The notes beneath the pieces are model-generated. The model was not told the DNA's origin, did not search any database, and was given only the letters and a program-made list of their open reading frames with translations. This document shows, piece after piece, positions 61,871 through 64,000 of a stretch of DNA of 64,000 nt. The DNA lies in NCBI RefSeq assembly GCF_036231355.1, contig NZ_CP109496.1, forward strand, positions 2,480,001 through 2,544,000. The letters run 5' to 3'. The stretch comes from Streptomyces sp. NBC_01431. GTDB taxonomy: Bacteria; Actinomycetota; Actinomycetes; Streptomycetales; Streptomycetaceae. Every line of letters starts with the position of its first letter. Positions within the stretch are counted from its first letter, which is position 1. Made by a program: the position numbers and the translations under genes.

Positions 61871-64000
61871 CTACAGCAGCAGCCGGTCCGCCTCTCCGGC
61901 CGCCCGCTGCTCCGGAATCGTCGCACGGCGGCGCTCGGGGGCCTCGATGCTGATCCTGGGGAGCCGCCGGTCGAGCCAGGCCGGCAGCCACCAGTTGGCT
62001 TTGCCGAGCAGGTGCATGAGGGCGGGAACGAGGAGGGTGCGCAGGACGAAGGCGTCCAGGGCCACGGCCGCGGCGAGCGCGATGCCGAACATGGCGATCA
62101 CTCGGTCACCGCTGAGGACGAACGCGAGGAAGACCGAAATCATGATCACGGCCGCGGAGTTGATCACGCGGCTGGTCTCGGCGAGGCCGACCCGGACCGC
62201 TCGCCGGTTGTCGCGGGTCTCAAGCCACTCCTCGTACATGCGGCTGACCAGGAACACCTGGTAGTCCATGGACAGCCCGAAGAGCACCGAGACCATGATC
62301 ACGGGCAGGAACGGCTCGATCGGGCCGGAGCGGCCGAGCCCCATGAGTTCGCTCCCCCAGCCCCACTGGAATATCGCGACGACGATCCCGAACGACGAGG
62401 CGACCGCCGCCAGGTTCATCACGGCCGCCTTGAGCGGAATCCCGATCGAACGAAAGGCGATCAGCAGCAGTAGGCAGCCGAGCGCGATCACCACGCCGAC
62501 GAACAGCGGGAGTTTGCCGACGATGATCGCCGCGAAGTCGTCGTAGCTGGCGGTCACCCCTCCCACGTGCGCCTTCAGGGAGCTGCCGCGTTCGGCGGCC
62601 GGGAGCACGTCGTGGCGCAGCCGGTCGACCAGCACGCTGGTGGACTGCGACTGCGGTGCCGAGTCGGGTACGACGGTCAGGACGGCGGTGCTGCCGCTGC
62701 CGTTGTACGTCACCGGGCTCACCGAGGCGACGCCCCTGGTGGCGCGCAGCACGTCCGGTAGCCGGTCCATCGCGAGCCGGTCGCCGGGGCCTTCGAGTTC
62801 GGCGACCACGGTCAGCGGCCCGTTCACGCCGGGCCCGAAACCGGCCGCGAGCAGGTCGTAGGCCTGGCGCGTGGTCGTCGTGGCGGGGTTGTTGCCCTGG
62901 TCGGAGGTGCCCAGGTGCAGGGAGAGCGCGGGCAGCGCGAGGACCAGCATCACCACGGCCGCGACCAGACCGAGCAGCTTGGGGTGCCGCTCCACGAACG
63001 CGGCCCAGCGGGCGGCGATGCCGGTCGGCTGCTCGGGCCGGGGGCCGTGTTCGGCGAGCCGGCGCCGCTCGCGGCGGCTCAGCGCGCGCATCCCGATGAA
63101 GGACAGCAGCGCGGGCAGCAGGGTGACCGAGGCGGCGACGGTCAGCACGACGGTCAGACAGGCGGCGACGGCGACGCCGTTGAGGAAGCCGAGGCGCAGG
63201 GTGAGCATGCCGAGCAGGGCGATGCACACGGTGGCGCCCGCGAAGACGACGGCCCGCCCGGTGGTCTCGACCGCGCCGCGTGCCGCCTCCTCGACGCTGA
63301 GCCCGCGGCGCAGTCCGCGCCGGTGTCTGGTCACGATGAACAGGGCGTAGTCGATGCCGACTCCGAGCCCGATGAGCATGCCCAGCATGGGCGCGAAGTC
63401 GGCGACGGTCATGGCGTGGCCGAGCAGGCCGATGCCCGCGTACGCGGTGCCGACGCCGACGAGGGCGGTGGCGATCGGGAGCAGGCTGGCGGCGAACGAG
63501 CCGAAGGCGAGGAACAGCACGACGGCCGCGACGGCCACCCCGACGACCTCGCTGAGGTGTGCGGACGGCGCCTCGGTGAGCCCGACGGCGCTGCCGCCGA
63601 GCTCGACGTCGACGGAGGCGGAGGCGGCGGACGCGGCCGTTTTCACGACGGCTTCGGCCTGCGCCTTGGGGATGTCGTCGGCTTGGCGGTCGAAGGTGAC
63701 CGTCGCGTAGGCGGTGCGCGAGTCGGCGCTGATCTGCCCGGCGCCGCCGGCTCCGTACGGCCCGGTCACGGATGCGACGCCGGGGAGCTTCGCGATCCGC
63801 GCGAGCGTGGCCTCCATCGTCCGCCGTACGCCGCTGTCGCGGACCGAGCCGGACGCGGTGTGCCAGACGACCGAGTCGGTGTCGCCGCCCCGGCCGTGGA
63901 AACCGGCGTCCAGCAGGGCGCTCGCGCGGCCGGACTCGGTACCGGGGGCCTCGTAGTCGTTGGAGTACGCGGAACCCGCGACGGCCGCCGCGCTGGTGGT
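61871..64000 (-). CDS. MMPL-family transporter, 5' end outside window
   Basis: The reading frame is open from the stop to the window edge (709 residues shown), so the N-terminus with the first membrane helix is missing. RND-type architecture: an external domain, then helices around GMLIGLGVGIDYALFIVTRHRRGLRRGLSVEEA, which is the MMPL/RND motif, and in the second half SVLFGLSMDYQVFLVSRMYEEWLE, the repeat partner. VINSAAVIMISVFLAF and DAFVLRTLLVPALMHLLGKANWWLP are also standard. These proteins export lipids, siderophores or drugs driven by proton flow. An internal ATG at 63817 would be a false start, because the family pattern continues upstream (SNDYEAPGTESGRA). The GNAT gene follows 32 bases downstream. 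Confidence 0.92.
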   Translation of the reverse strand, partial: TTSAAAVAGSAYSNDYEAPGTESGRASALLDAGFHGRGGDTDSVVWHTASGSVRDSGVRRTMEATLARIAKLPGVASVTGPYGAGGAGQISADSRTAYATVTFDRQADDIPKAQAEAVVKTAASAASASVDVELGGSAVGLTEAPSAHLSEVVGVAVAAVVLFLAFGSFAASLLPIATALVGVGTAYAGIGLLGHAMTVADFAPMLGMLIGLGVGIDYALFIVTRHRRGLRRGLSVEEAARGAVETTGRAVVFAGATVCIALLGMLTLRLGFLNGVAVAACLTVVLTVAASVTLLPALLSFIGMRALSRRERRRLAEHGPRPEQPTGIAARWAAFVERHPKLLGLVAAVVMLVLALPALSLHLGTSDQGNNPATTTTRQAYDLLAAGFGPGVNGPLTVVAELEGPGDRLAMDRLPDVLRATRGVASVSPVTYNGSGSTAVLTVVPDSAPQSQSTSVLVDRLRHDVLPAAERGSSLKAHVGGVTASYDDFAAIIVGKLPLFVGVVIALGCLLLLIAFRSIGIPLKAAVMNLAAVASSFGIVVAIFQWGWGSELMGLGRSGPIEPFLPVIMVSVLFGLSMDYQVFLVSRMYEEWLETRDNRRAVRVGLAETSRVINSAAVIMISVFLAFVLSGDRVIAMFGIALAAAVALDAFVLRTLLVPALMHLLGKANWWLPAWLDRRLPRISIEAPERRRATIPEQRAAGEADRLLL

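Noticed and set aside
61871..63817. MMPL gene starting at the internal ATG at 63817
   Set aside because: The frame and the family pattern continue to the window edge, so the true start lies outside the window.

Overview
The window reads as chromosomal core DNA of a Streptomyces species. It is strongly GC-rich with codon-bias-typical genes, GTG and TTG starts, purine-rich ribosome sites, Tat signals, a conservon and many TetR-type regulators. From memory, the gene order resembles the S. coelicolor segment running from cvn1 (about SCO5544) to the ilv/serA/leu region and the c-di-GMP gene cdgC (about SCO5511). No mobile element, tRNA, rRNA or CRISPR array was seen. Both ends cut through genes: cvnA on the left and an MMPL transporter on the right.

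Layout. 1-2.2 kb: the conservon cvnABCD (sensor kinase tail, roadblock protein, DUF742 protein, small GTPase). 2.2-5.5 kb: a hydrolase/TetR pair, then the acyl-CoA carboxylase beta and epsilon subunits (accB, accE). 5.7-13 kb: a secreted PL8 polysaccharide lyase with a divergent DeoR/LacI-type regulator, a secreted M64 peptidase, an XRE-TPR regulator and a YceI protein. 13-17.4 kb: a TPR membrane protein, an exported glycine-rich membrane protein and citramalate synthase (cimA), which sits behind a probable attenuator. 17.4-24.5 kb: an apparent five-gene operon (fused UreAB, a divergent UreC, agmatine deiminase, TetR, MHS-family transporter) transcribed divergently from an NCS1 permease. 24.5-27 kb: ilvE and leuB.

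27-35.6 kb is accessory: a Tat-exported purple acid phosphatase-like enzyme, a 42-residue protein, a DHA2 efflux pump with LysR, a PadR pair, a nitroreductase, an epoxide-hydrolase-like protein, and an ECF sigma factor overlapping an SRPBCC gene. 35.6-39.7 kb: proline catabolism (pruA, proline dehydrogenase) with a divergent PucR-type regulator. 39.8-44.7 kb: a flavin monooxygenase/TetR pair, a two-unit Lrp regulator, a hydrolase and another TetR. 44.8-50.4 kb: serA and ilvB-ilvN-ilvC behind a leader-peptide attenuator. 50.4-64 kb: cdgC, a hydroxyacid dehydrogenase, an aldo/keto reductase, a PQQ-type sugar dehydrogenase lipoprotein, a large LuxR ATPase regulator, small and membrane proteins, a GNAT acetyltransferase and MMPL.

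Themes. Branched-chain amino-acid synthesis is spread over four loci (cimA, ilvE, leuB, ilvBNC). ilvB and cimA share one attenuator design, in which the end of a 13-codon leader pairs with the segment directly abutting the terminator. The least conventional unit is the urease-like operon. All nickel-ligand residues of UreC are present, but the flap cysteine next to the catalytic histidine is valine, no ureD/E/F/G genes are nearby, and an agmatine deiminase is co-transcribed. I regard it as the best candidate for an incompletely described pathway.
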